Position numbers and translations under genes: made by a program
Source: Rhododendron vialii
Lineage: Eukaryota > Streptophyta > Magnoliopsida > Ericales > Ericaceae
Reading direction: 5' to 3'
Length of the DNA stretch: 64,000 bases
Assembly (NCBI RefSeq): GCF_030253575.1
Contig: NC_080569.1
Location: 13,451,501 to 13,515,500 of the forward strand
Shown: in pieces, positions 32,179 through 45,700 of the stretch
Layout: every line of letters begins with the position of its first letter
How positions within the stretch are numbered: the stretch's first letter is position 1
Notes under the pieces: model-generated
Database searches by the model: none
Told to the model about the DNA's origin: nothing
The model's input: the letters and a program-made list of their open reading frames with translations, nothing else

Positions 32179-35100
32179 ATGTCTCAAACCAACGACAACA
32201 CCACCACCAACAACAAGCGCCCTGCCCACACCACCACCAGCTATCTCCCGGCGGCGATGAAAAAGGCCAAGTCCGAGGCCGTCGCCTCTTCCCTCGACCG
32301 CAACAAAAACGGCATCCCCTTCCGCTTCGACGACCCTCCTTCCCCCACCACCATCGAAGACGATCCCACCAACCCTAATTACGACGTGGTCGCCCATTCC
32401 TCTGGCGGCGGCGGCGGCGTCACCTCCAATTTGTCCCGCAAGAAGGCCACGCCGCCTCATCCTGCCAAGAAGCTCGTCATCAAGCTCCTCAAAGGTTCTT
32501 TTTTTACCTCTTCATTAGTGTTTTAATGACTGTTTTCTGGTTTGATTCGTCATGCGTCTTTGCTCTTATCAGCTGATTGTTTGTCTTAGTGTGGTTAGCT
32601 AGGGTTTTTTTTTTCCCCCTCCCGGGTATAAGCTGAGATTGAGTGGTTTACTGTCTGTGTCCGTAGCAGTACTTTTGATTCCATCAGTGACGTCGTATTT
32701 AGCATTGCTTTCGTTTTGCATGACTTGAACAATATCACAATATGTTTTAATTAATTTTTTTTTTTAAGGTTTTGGTTGTTGGGTTTGAGGTAAATTAGGT
32801 ATTGTTAGTGGGATTAGCCTGAGATTGAGTAGTTTAATGAACATTTTTGCCGTGAATTGTGTGTTCCTATTGTTCAATTGGATGCAGTATTACTTAGCAA
32901 CTTAGCATTGCTTTGATTTTGCAATCTGTGTACGTATCATTATCTAGACGATTTGGTTATGGATTCCTTCAAAGTTCGTTTTGATTGGTCAGACCAGTAA
33001 GGACGAGTAGTCTACCGGCCTAATAGTGAGGGGTTGCTAATACCAAATACCATATTGTGTGTCCATACTCTGTTGGATTGGTAGTGCAATGGATTATTAA
33101 TCTCTCAACCAATTATGTCATTTAAATTAAAAAACGATAATTCTACGAGATTTGTAGTCCAATCCAGTGGCTAATGAAACCAATCAAACAAGCCTTTTGG
33201 GCTATAATTATTAAGTGCTTGAGAATGCCATGTAATTGGTGTTTTGCTTCTAAACACCATTGAGTCAATGATCATATTTCTGAGTAATTCAGTGTATATT
33301 TGACCAGAAACATTGACAGACACGGCTGGATTGCCCAAGGGACAAACATGATTATGGTAGGGCAAACCATCAAAGAAAACAAAGAAATTCCAATCAGTAC
33401 TGAAATATCAGAGTCAGTGCGGATTTAGCTTAGAGGGCAGTGGATATACAAATCTTCCACAAATGATCCTGGTTAATATTATCAATCCCTTAGTTACTTC
33501 GATCAGTGAACAAGGGTCAACAATCAACCCAGGAAAAACATGAAGTCACATTGGATCAAGGGTTTTTAAGTGGAAAGTGGAAACAATGTGAGATCAAATA
33601 TCTCCCGGGATAGAGGCGACTGTTGGAGTTTGTCCCACATTGGTTAAATATAAGCTCCAAACCTAGTATATGAGCTTGGGTTTTGAGTTGGATGCTTTAA
33701 CATGGTATCGGAGCTAGGGTTTTGGAGAATTTGTTCCCCCTTGTTTGTGCCATAAGTGCACCGTTGTTGATCCTTTGTTTACCTCTCCACGTGCGAGTCA
33801 GGGGTCGCACGTGCGGGGGAGTGTTGGAGTTTGTCCTACATTGGTTAAATATAACCTCCAAACTTAGTATATGAGCCTAGGGGGCCTCTCCACTTCTTGC
33901 CAATTGGTTTGGAGTTGGATGCTTTAACGACAACGACCCACCAACTACTTATTGTTATGTATGGGATCAAGAAGTTAATGGAGTACAAATGAAAGGTATT
34001 TCTACCCCGCCTGGTATACATAACTCTGAAGATCCATGCAAGCTTCTTAATGTTTGTCCTTCTGATTTGTTAAAGCATCCAATTCAAACAAATTGACATT
34101 GAGTGAAGAGCTTGCGAAGCTCGGATACTAATTTTGGAGGTGATAATGAGTCAATATGGGACAAGTTCTAATGTGATTAAACAGCCTCCACAAAGTGCAA
34201 CACTCCGTTCTATGTATCTCGCGGCTCCCACAAATGAGGTTGGTAGGTAAAACAATCAATAACGTGAAGGTTTTTGAAAACTATAAGAAAAATCTAGGAC
34301 TTGAAAGTAAAATGTATGCTTTTGCTTGATTACCCAAGAACAATTCTCTAAGGCTTCATGCACTGAAATTGATTTTCTTTCTTCTTTTGCCGAAGGTCCA
34401 AGAATTATTATGTCTTTCAACTAATTGAGGGACAAGTTCCTGCCCATCCTGAAACTAGACTTGTTGGGAAATCATTACTTTTAACTTCTATACCTTCTGA
34501 AAGTAGACTTCTTTCATCAAAGAAATGGCTTACATTTTCCAAATAATGTCTTTACCTCCTTACTGATGATAAATTGTCTTACTCTATGTCTCTATCTTTG
34601 AAGCTAAACCAACACTGCCCACAAATTTTGAGGATAAGACATGGACATCACTGAAGTCCGCTATAAGTGCCATATTCTTGAAGCAACCAGATCCTTGTGA
34701 CTTGGAGAAGCTTTATCAGGCAAGTTCTACACATCATTTTTCCTTTACTTGGATACAACTGCTCCTTATGATATGGATTAAACATTTGTATGGTCATTAG
34801 GCTGTTAATGATCTTTGCTTGCATAAATTGGGGGGAAGTCTCTATCAACGGATTGAAAAGGAGTGTGAAATACACACATCGGCTGCACTAGAGTCTTTGG
34901 TTGGCCAAAGTGAAGATCTGGTGGTTTTCCTAACACTAGTTGGGAAATGCTGGCAAGACTTTTGCGACCAGATGTTGATGATTCGTGGTATTGCCCTGTA
35001 TCTTGACAGAACCTATGTGAAGCAAACCCCAAATGTTTGTTCGTTGTGGGACATGGGCTTGCAGCTTTTCCGTAAACATCTCTCTCTAGCTGCAGAAGTT

Positions 35101-38100
35101 GAGCACAAAACTGTATTTGGCCTTCTAAAAATGATAGAGAGTGAAAGGTAATTTATTGTCTCCTTTAGAATTCCTTGACTATTGCTCAAGATTTCTTGTA
35201 TCCATTTTTCAGGAAGAAAGGTTACTCTTTTGAACACCAATAGACGGAACAACTAACCTATCTTTAATAATATCTGATCATTGTGGTTGCCACACGAATT
35301 GGCAAAAGAGTAGTATGACATCATCATATTATGTAACTATACTAGCGGATGCCCGTGCCTAAAGGCACTTCGAAGTGTGTCATAGATTCAGAGTCTCAAT
35401 TTAAATAAATTGCCTGTACTACCCAACTGCTCTACGGGATAGTTGTAATCTCCATAAAGCGTCAGTTACCGTTTTTAGATATTTTCCTATTTGATCATAT
35501 AAGGCAACATTATTTTATATTAAGACACTTTGCCTAAAAAGTGAGGATATAGAGGGATAGATTTATTAGAAGAATATTCTCTGTATCTTTAAAAAAAATG
35601 ATCCAATTGCTATAAATTTAACATGAAGTGATATAACGGTTGGAGGTTGATCTCATTTATATGCCTAGACATTTTCAATAGAAACAGCTTTGTTTTATAA
35701 TATAGATTTTCAATAGAAACAGCTTTGTTTTATAATATAGATACACGATTTCCTGTGCACTCTTTCAGGCTAGGTCTGTGCTCTTATCATGGTGGGATAT
35801 GCATGTGCACTTACAAATTATAATTTGTGTGATGTAGTAAATCAAAGTGCAATTCATTAACGTAAATTATTGTTATTGACAAGTTTACATAAACTATTCA
35901 GGAAGTCTAGATTTGTGCTCTTTTATGTGTTTATTCTTAATTCATTACGTATAAACGTGCCTTTACATTTGTCATCTATAATAAAATATTTAAATACATT
36001 TTCATTGTGGTAACAACTTGCCAAGTTTGGACTGTAGAAACTATAACCACCATGGATATACTAAGATCAAAGCATCCCTTTTACAGTGTAAGCTCTCTTT
36101 TTTTTTTCCCCCTTTCATAACCAGCAGCATTCTTCTTGTGGTCCTTCAGATTAGGTGAAGCAGTTGATAGAGCCCTCCTTAACCATCTCTTGAAGATGTT
36201 TACTGCTCTAGGCATTTACTCAGAGAGCTTTGAAAAGCCATTCCTTGACCGCACATCTGAATTTTACGCTGCTGAAGGTGTCAAATACATGCAGCAATCT
36301 GATGTTTCAGACTACTTGAAGCATGTGGAGGTCAGCTTTTTTTTTTTTTTTTTTTTTGGGGGGGGGGGGGGGTGGTTATTTTTCCTGATTGGTTTTGTTT
36401 TTTCTCTCTTCTAAGGACTACAGTGACCATGAGTACTATATGTCTTACCTTATTTTACATTCTCTCTCCTTTTTGCTCCATTTTTAGATTACTTTAAGAT
36501 TCCAAAGCTGAAGTTGTAGATTCAGCTTGGTATTTACTTTCTGTTCTACGCTTTGGAGTAGCTTCAGAAGACTTGATGGTAATCTTTGCTTACAGGTAAG
36601 GTTGCATGAAGAAAATGAAAGATGCTTGCTCTGTTTGGATGAAAGTACAAGAAAACCAGTGATAGCTGCTGCTGAAAGACAACTCCTTGAGTGCCATATA
36701 TCTGCAATTATTGATAAGGTGAGATTATTGGTCAGGATTTTGATCGGCACAGATTATTGGTCAGTTGCATGGCTATGGGTTTGAAGTGAAGGATTTGAAT
36801 CTTATTTGATAAGAATTGCTCAAATTTAATTATGGTTGTTTGACGTAGGGATTTTGATATTGAGTTTGAAAGCTCTAGTATGATGGACTTAAACTAACTA
36901 GCTACTAGGAGTGACATGAAATCCTTCCTGTTTAGTGTTCTAAAACAAGGAATTAATCAGTAACTAATCGTTGGTGGGGCCTATCTGATTAGGCCTGACT
37001 AGCGATTAATCCCCAATTACTAATTAATATGCACCGATTAATTGCCGATTTATCCGATTAATCGCTCGAAGGTGGTCTACCGGCTGACTTGCGCTAGGGA
37101 CTTTTAGAACATTGCTGTTTGGGATTGTAGGTATACAATCATCCCAATAAACTACTTCCAATTCCTCTCCTACTTTAGTTTCACAAGCAACCTATGACTA
37201 AATTTCTTACATTTCCGTTGAAATTGACCAAAAAATGCCTTGATTTCCAAATCCTTACTATCCAAACTATGGTTCTGATTTTCAGTTCCTTGTTCAGTCA
37301 TTGATTGCCAGATTTCTTAGTCGCTTTTGGTCTTCCTGAACTGTGCAGGGTTTCATGATGCTAATGGATGCGAATCGCATTGACGATCTTCAGAGGATGT
37401 ACTCGCTATTTTTCAGGGTTAATGCCCTTGAATCATTAAGGCTGGCTATTAGCTCGTACATTCGGAAAACTGGGCAGGGTATTGTCATGGATGAGGAGAA
37501 AGACAAAGATATGGTTTCCTCCCTCTTAGAATTTAAGGGATCTCTTGATACCATATGGGAAGAAAGCTTCGCTAAGAATGAAGCATTTTGCAACACTATT
37601 AAGGATGCATTTGAGCATCTCATAAATCTCCGACAGGTCAGTACTGTGAATGTCATTGTTAACTAATAGAATACGGGTCTAGCTAACCACTGCCTAGTGG
37701 GCAACTCAGTGCACCTTCCACTTACCCTGAGGCATTTTTACAACTACCGATACACTTTTCACACATTTCAGTACCTTTTTTGTTACTTTTATCCGGGTTA
37801 TCTGCCAGCCCTTGGGTGGTGGCTAGCGTATCCCATAGAAGAAAAGGCTTGCACATAAAGTTGTCCAATGGAGTCCCTATTATCCCTTGTGCTCTGTTTT
37901 TGGTAGGAGGGGAACCCAGTCTACCCAAAAATATCAAAGGGTTAATACCAAAGCAAACCAAACTGAGCCTTATATCCCAATCACTTGGGGTCGGCTACAT
38001 GAATCTTTTTCCTCCATTGAGCTCTGTCAAGGGCCACTTGTTTACACAAACCAATTATACTCATATCTTTGCGCACCACAACATCTAATGTCAATTTAGG

Positions 38101-41100
38101 TCTATCCCTCCCCGTAGCATTGCTACCCAAAGCTATCATATCCGCTCTCTTAACTACTGTATCTCCTGGTCTACGGTAAACATGCCCAAACCACCTTAGC
38201 CTATTTTCTAACAACCTCTCCTCTATAGGTGCTACACCTACCATCTCACAAACTGTTTCATTTCTAATCCTGTCTCGTCTAGTCTTACCACACATCCACC
38301 TCAACATTCTCATTTCTGCTACACTCATCTTGCTCACTTGTTGTTTCTTAATAGGCCAATATTCTGTCCCTTAAAGTATCGCTGGTTTGATGGCAGTTCC
38401 ATAGAATTTTTCCTTCAATTTTGTGGATACCCTCTTATCACATAGTACACCAATAGCGCTCCTCCACTTGAGCCACCCCACTTGGATCCTACGGGTCACA
38501 TCAAAGGGTTGTTAATGTCTAATTTATTTTCTTCAAACAACATCCATGTCTCTACCTAACGCACTTCAACCAAGCTATACATGAACAGATTGAATGCGAT
38601 TCAAAAGCAAGCTTTTCAAGGTCATGTATTAGGCTAATGAATTAAGCCTGACGCCCATTCTCCATGAGCTGGCTCCATATATTGTTCGGTTTTCAAAACC
38701 AAACACTCTTTCTACCCTTCCCTGTTGCTCATGAAATATGATCTAGACCTTTTAATATCAGAACAATTTCTATGATGCTTTGTGATGTGATGTAACCTTT
38801 GTTAATTAAGGAGCTACGGCTTACACATATACGGCACTATTCCAACTGGAGTGCATACAGGCCCTCAACATTCCATCATCATGTTGACCCGCAAGATTGT
38901 GTAGTTCTTTAGCAAAATAGCAGTCCTCCAAATAGAGTAATGATATAACAGTTTTTATTGACTATATATGTTTTGCTGGATCTACATTCTCGTTACTTGG
39001 AAGACACTAACAAATCAACTTACAATGGGTTAGTCTATTAACCCATTGATGTGTTCAACTTACATTTTACGTCAACTTGTACAAGATGTCGATGTGGTTT
39101 GGCACTGCATGATTGGCAAACTGGATAGCTATTTTGCAATCACAAATCTGCAGTGCCACATCTACAAGTTATACAAATTGTTGGACTAATAAACTTATTT
39201 GCAATTGCTTCTGACTTACTCCTATTTGAAACTATATTCGAAACTAAGAATAGATTGTTGTGACTTGTAATCTGTTATAGAACCGGCCTGCTGAACTGAT
39301 TGCAAAGTTTTTGGACGAAAAACTTCGTGCTGGGAATAAGGGTACATCTGAAGAGGAATTAGAGGGTACACTTGATAAGATCTTGGTTTTGTTCAGGTTT
39401 ATACAGGTAATTTGGATCTGTTTTTCCGTAGATTTTTCTCTTGCATTATATCGGCAGCTGTCTTTGTAGTTATTATGCTTTTTGATGATTGCGTTATATT
39501 AGGGTAAGGATGTGTTCGAAGCATTCTACAAGAAAGATCTTGCTAAAAGGCTACTGTTGGGAAAGAGTGCTTCCATTGACGCAGAGAAGTCTATAATTTC
39601 GAAGGTGAAGGATGCTTGTCTTTTCTTCTCCCCCTTTTTTTCCTTCTTTCCCCCTTGCGTATTTTGTCAAAAATTGTTATACTTACAAATCTGCTCCATA
39701 ATTACAGTTGAAAACCGAGTGTGGCAGCCAGTTTACCAATAAACTTGAAGGAATGTTTAAGGTGTGCTCCTTGTTGATAAGTGCCTTCCCTGTGCCAAGT
39801 GGTAGTTAATATAATTTAAAGAGTCGTTTATGCATAAGTTTCATTGATATGCCTCTTGAGCTTTTGATCATAAAATGTTGGTTACGCTGGTTGATGCATT
39901 ATGATTAAAAAAAAAAATTTACAAAAAGATAAAACCTCGGGAATCCGCACCTAAGGAGCCGTAGAAAATTGCTACTAGGGGTTGTAAAGGCATCCACGCC
40001 GACACTCGAAAAAATTGAAGTTTCCAAGAATATTGCAGAGTCCTTTAAATAGGCTCTTCTATATGATAACTACAAATAAAGATAAATAACAACTAAATCT
40101 GGTAACAACTAAAGAGATAAACATTCTCCACATATTTCCCGTCTTGTTCCTTATCAATTCTCCCCTGTTTAGAAGAACTCAGCTCCGGCGAGTTAGAAGT
40201 GTGGTTCAACTCATGAAAGTCCAAAGGTGTCCCATGTACTGTGAAGAAACGTCTATCTATGTTGTGGTGGGAGACAGAAGCACGCTCTTCTTTACTCCTG
40301 TGGAGAGCAAGAGAGGGCTAAAAGTACTTTGGGCCAGAAACACAATTCTCCTCAGAAAAATCAATATCAATACCCAAATTCATTGAAAAATCATGCAAAT
40401 TTGCATTAAGGTCCAATATATTGGAAGCACAAACAAGTTCATTGGCGTGAACATATGGGAGAAGATGGTTGGTTTCATGGACAGGTTGTCCAATGAGACT
40501 AGGAATAGTTCGTAGACTAAATGATTATTTGTTGGTAAAGGTCCCTCTTCCTCGCAATACAACTCATCATCACTCTTGAGCATAAATTGTTAGGTAGTTC
40601 TTTTGAGGTCTCATTGAGACAATGTTTACCCACGTGATTCACTTGAGGTAGAAAATCAAAACTTCCTTAGCCAGTGGATCATGCGTTGGACTAGTCGCAC
40701 CTACGACTTTCTCAGAGTTAGGTTGGCATACAATGGGAGTGTTTGCTTAATGGGGCCCTGGGTGGAAGAATTGGGTTGTGCGTTTTTATCATTTAGACTA
40801 GGCGTTGGGCACTTGAGCAAGTTGGATCTACTATTACACCAAATATGATAATCTTTTTCTGCCACTTGCATGCACATCATTCATCCATGAGTTATCAGAA
40901 GGACATGGCCAACATCTATGGGTAAGATGTCACAGTAAACATTTTCCGCATACAAATTACCCATGTTAATTGACCCTAAATTTCTCTCATAGACCATAAC
41001 AATAGAATTATTTCCCACGTGATCTCGTATGGTTGTGGGTGTGGCGCAATTGTAAGATTACCTCTTTTAATGTCAGACTCAGAAATCACATTCCTAGGAA

Positions 41101-42721
41101 AACTCGCTCCCCACAGTTGTAATGCCAGACTCGACAATTGTTGGTCCATGCTCGTGATGGAATGAGCCAAAAATGACATATCTGAATATTCACTCTTTAA
41201 TAAAAGGTAATAAGAAATATCAACTCACGTATTTTGAATCAAAATAACTTCTTTTTTCCTCCATTGGAAGAGCTGTTTTGATGAAAAAGAGTAGAATTTA
41301 TTAGTAGCCCTTTAGTTTTTAATCGTGAAAGGGCCGTTTGGATTAGAAATGACAAATTTAGTAATTTTGGATCCAAAAGATTGAGAATTTTGAGCTTTTA
41401 TTGGTTACTTTATTATCAAAAAGGGTGAATTTTGTCAATATAAGCCATTTGGCTAATTCCATCATGTGGTTGGTCAAAGAGTTGTTAGTTGGGTGTCGGT
41501 GAAATGGACATTGAAACTATAGGAAGTTTATAGTCATTTCTCATACGTGAAGGGGTATCTATCATTAAGCAAAACCTCAAATGGTGTCAGTGAAATGCAC
41601 CCTCGAAAATAATTGACCACGTGGTTAGCAACAACAATTGGAGGAGACTGTCTAAGGTATCTCATGGTCCTACTTAACTCAGCGTAGAATTGAGAATTGT
41701 TTCGTTCAACCTTAGTTGAGACTTGAGAGGTGGTTGATGAGCTTTGCAAGATGCTCTATGGAAATAGAATCCATATTAGGGCGCATGGAAATGAGAAGCA
41801 CAAATTGTTGGACCTCTTTGCAGAATTTAGTAATATTCCAATGAATAAAGATAGTAATCTGAATTTCAAAAGGAGAATAGTACCTTTGCGGATCAAATTT
41901 GAGCCCCGGGTATTTGTTGGTCTGCCCATGTGTGCACCCCAGATCAAAATATGAACTCAAAGCTCTCCAATTTCAGTGGTCAGAAAATGTGAAATCCAAG
42001 CGTTCCAATATATGCAATCCTCTCAAACTTCTTTTGATTTGCTGCCTTTTGTTGTTTGTTTGATTTGGTTCGGAAGAATATTATGCTTGAGGTTTGCTAT
42101 TTGAGGTGCAGGATATTTAATAGAATTACTTCCTCTGTCCCATTTTCATTGTTCATTATTCTTTTTGTCTCTTTTGTGTCTATTGCCTATATCTTTCAAT
42201 TGAGAATGTTTTTCAATCGATAATGTTTTTCATGATTTCGACAACTTTGTATTATAGAACAAATTAAAATGTATCAAATAAGATCCATATCGTATATTTT
42301 TCGAGATCTACATTGAAAGATATAAGCAATAGACATAAAAGAGGCAAAGAATAATGGACAATGAAAATCGTATGGAGGGAGTATTATTTTTGTGTTTGGG
42401 CTGGGTTAAATGAGAAACTGGTTCAGGGTTTGTTGGACTTGTATGGACTGGATTTAAGTAGACTGGGCCTAGAATTAACTGGTGGATAGTGTTGGTGGGA
42501 GAAGTAATGGTGTGGGTATTTCAAGGCAAACGGTTGGAGTGTGGGAAAACTGTAACAGAAACATCCTGCGATGGTGGTCTGCAGCGGCGGCGGTGGGATG
42601 ATGAGGGACTGTAACAATGATGTTAGTGTGAACGGTGCAGGTGCTGGTCATGTAATCTGATCTGAATCTGAGTTGATGGCTGTGAGGGTCGAACAAATAC
42701 ATTCTTTCTCTTTGTGACACA

Positions 42722-42793
<72 letters not shown>

Positions 42794-45700
42794 TTTCTTG
42801 ACTGAAGGTAAATAATGACTGGGAGAAAATCAACAAACGATAAGGATCGATGTTTGCTCTAAGACCAAACTGATGCAGGACAATTTAAAAAGAAGAATAA
42901 CAAAGAGATAAAACCTTAGGAATCCTCACCCAAGGAACCCTAGAAATCCACTTCTACAGTTTGTTAAGGTATCCACATCAGTACACGAGAATATCACTCC
43001 ATCTTGTAGAGTTTCTTACATAGGGTCTTCTAAATGATAACTACAAATGAAGATTAATATATCCTAACAATACTATCCTCCAGGATCAAACATTTATATC
43101 CCATCTTGTTCCTGATCACTGGTACTAGTAGAAGGATATAGCAGACTTGTACAAATGTATTGCATTTCACAGTGTGCTTCGTGGATCATTTTGTTTTGCA
43201 ACTGGTAAGTGCATTTACTGAGAACTTAAGGTCAGCTATCTTTATTTTATCAATCTTTTGCAATGTGGTGTATGATATGGTGCAGTATCTGTAATATTGT
43301 TAATGCTCTAAAGAATATAAGCATCTGAATTCGTATACCCTGTACTTATTCAGTATATGCCATATACTATAGCTGGAAATACATTATCAATTAAAAGTCT
43401 ATTCACACACGAACGTCTTTTGTTTGTAGGCCATCACCATTCCAGAACTCTTTTATTTGTTTGGTCCAGCGTGGTTTTAGCTACAGTGCATATCATAGTA
43501 TAGGAAGTCGATTAAAAAGACCTTATGCTATATTCTCTTTAATATTTGAACGTTTATACAGGACATTGAACTGTCGAAAGAGATAAACGAGTCTTTCAAG
43601 CAGTCTTCCCAAGCCAGGACAAAACTCCCTTCCGGGATTGAGCTGAGTGTCCATGTTTTAACAACAGGGTCTGTTTTTTATTCAGTATATTTTGTTTTAC
43701 TCTTCAGGCATGCATTATTATCGTGCCTCCAATCCAAGTTTCAGAAAGAATCTGACAGTGAATATCGTTGATTGGGCCGCAGGTACTGGCCAACATATCC
43801 CCCTATGGATATCCGGCTTCCTCATGAACTCAATGTGTATCAGGTTTGGCACTTGCCAAACAGTGCTTCTGTTTCATTTTGCTGACTTTATATTGTCTAC
43901 AGACCTGATATGTCCTCTTTTGTGCGTTTTTACAGGACATATTTAAGGAGTTCTACTTGAGTAAGTATAGTGGGAGGCGATTAATGTGGCAGAATTCATT
44001 AGGTCACTGTGTCTTGAAAGCAGAATACCCAAAAGGTAAAAAGGAGCTGGCAGTGTCTCTATTTCAGGTTGGTGCTTGGGTGGTTGTGTTATTTTGTTGA
44101 TTGATTTTGTTTACTTGTTTTCCGTGATCTGTTGATGCCTCGTGCACTGGTGCACGACTACAACTATTTATGGTCCTTTTGTTGCCGTTATTGTGCTGCA
44201 GACTGTTGTTTTAATGCTGTTTAATGATGCCCAAAAGCTTAGCTTCCAAGATATTAAAGATTCTACTGGGATTGAGGACAAGGAGTTGAGAAGGACTCTG
44301 CAATCCCTTGCCTGTGGAAAAGTTCGTGTCCTTCAGAAGGTAGGTGTTTAATGCAGGAAACATTTGTTTTTTTTTTTTTCTGTACACTGTCTAGAAAATT
44401 TGGTTTCTCTCTCTCTCTCTCTCTCTCAAGAACATTGTTTGGTGCAGTTGCCTAAAGGGAGAGAAGTGGATGATGATGATTCATTTCTGTTCAATGAAGA
44501 ATTTACGGCACCTCTCTACCGTATAAAGGTATATTCAGTGGTATACGTCCCAGATATAATGGCAACTACAAATAAAGCTGAAATGCCATACTCCCCATGT
44601 CCCCATATGTTTGTTCATTTTCATTATTCTGGGCATCTCAGAAAATTTTCTATACTTCCTAGTTCATTTTTTAGATGATTATGAAACTTTTTTTTGTTTT
44701 CTATGAAAACTAATGGAGATCTTTTCATGAAAACAAGTACCAATGAAGGGCACAAGTATAGAGTGAGGGGAATCAAATTCTTTGCCTTATGTTGTCTACT
44801 TTTCAATTTTGTCACTTAAGTTCAATGTACTACATAGGTTCTGGTGGAATTTGGTCTTTTCTTGTTTGTGGTGAGATAGTAGTACTGAAGCTACTTTGAT
44901 TTGAGGGGTACAGGTAAATGCTATTCAGATGAAAGAAACAGTGGAAGAGAACACTAGCACGACCGAAAGAGTGTTTCAAGACCGTCAGTATCAGGTTATA
45001 AATTCTGTTCGAATCCCTGCATATTCTTTTAACCGTTAATTATATCGAAGGTTTAAAACTGTCAAGTAGGCAAATTATTTACATTGCTTTTCCACATTGT
45101 TCATTTTGCAGGTTGATGCTGCTATTGTTCGGATAATGAAGACAAGGAAGGTTCTGAGTCACACGCTTTTGATAACTGAACTCTTCCAGCAGGTGATACA
45201 AATTCTTTTTGTTTCTTTTCTGTTTGTCTTTGAACAAGTAAAAAAAGAAAAATTAAATAGTTTGACATGGGTAGAGTCCAGAACTGCTTTATAAACTTCA
45301 TGTTTCTTGTGGTTATCCATTGGGCTTCTCATCTCTCAGAAGCTGGAAAAGAAGTAATGGTGCTTATCAAAGTCCCCTCATCGATTGGTGTGGACAAGAA
45401 AATGTTATTGCTGACTTCTGAGTGATACACTGGAAAGGGATCAGTTCTAATTATCCCCCTTAACAAAAATTGGATACATCTTTTTAATGTTACCATGTGT
45501 TACTCTTATTTCTTTTTTAGCTGAAATATTTCACAACATGGAAAAAGTTTTGTTTATTGGTTTTGACAAATGAATTACCTTTAAAAGAAAGCAAATAAAA
45601 AAGTTGTCAGCCAAAATATTGTTTTTTTTTCCTGTTTGGAAAATTAAACTTTAGTATGAAATCCGGAAATTCAACCTAACTGGGTCTGAGGCTTTCTATT

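Larger units (their letters stand above)
39892..43118 (-). mobile_element. Copia-type LTR retrotransposon relic in CUL4 intron 9
   Basis: Two related terminal repeats, 39892-40156 and 42871-43118, both run TGATGCA...ATCA on the plus strand. CTGGT flanks the element on both sides (39887-39891; 43119-43123), a perfect 5-bp target duplication. On the minus strand the 5' repeat is followed by TTTGGTCTTAGAGC, a mutated TGGTATCAGAGC primer-binding site, and a purine tract (AACAGGGGAGAA) precedes the 3' repeat. The interior retains an integrase scrap but no reverse transcriptase, and hosts a MITE and a GA microsatellite. Confidence 0.86.

Noticed and set aside
33703-33715. Initiator-tRNA-like TGGTATCGGAGC sequence as a tRNA gene
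   Set aside because: It is a 13-bp primer-binding site next to an LTR; no cloverleaf surrounds it.
36960-37090. Repeated gattaatcg words in CUL4 intron 5
   Set aside because: Degenerate local repetition without delimitable ends or target duplication.
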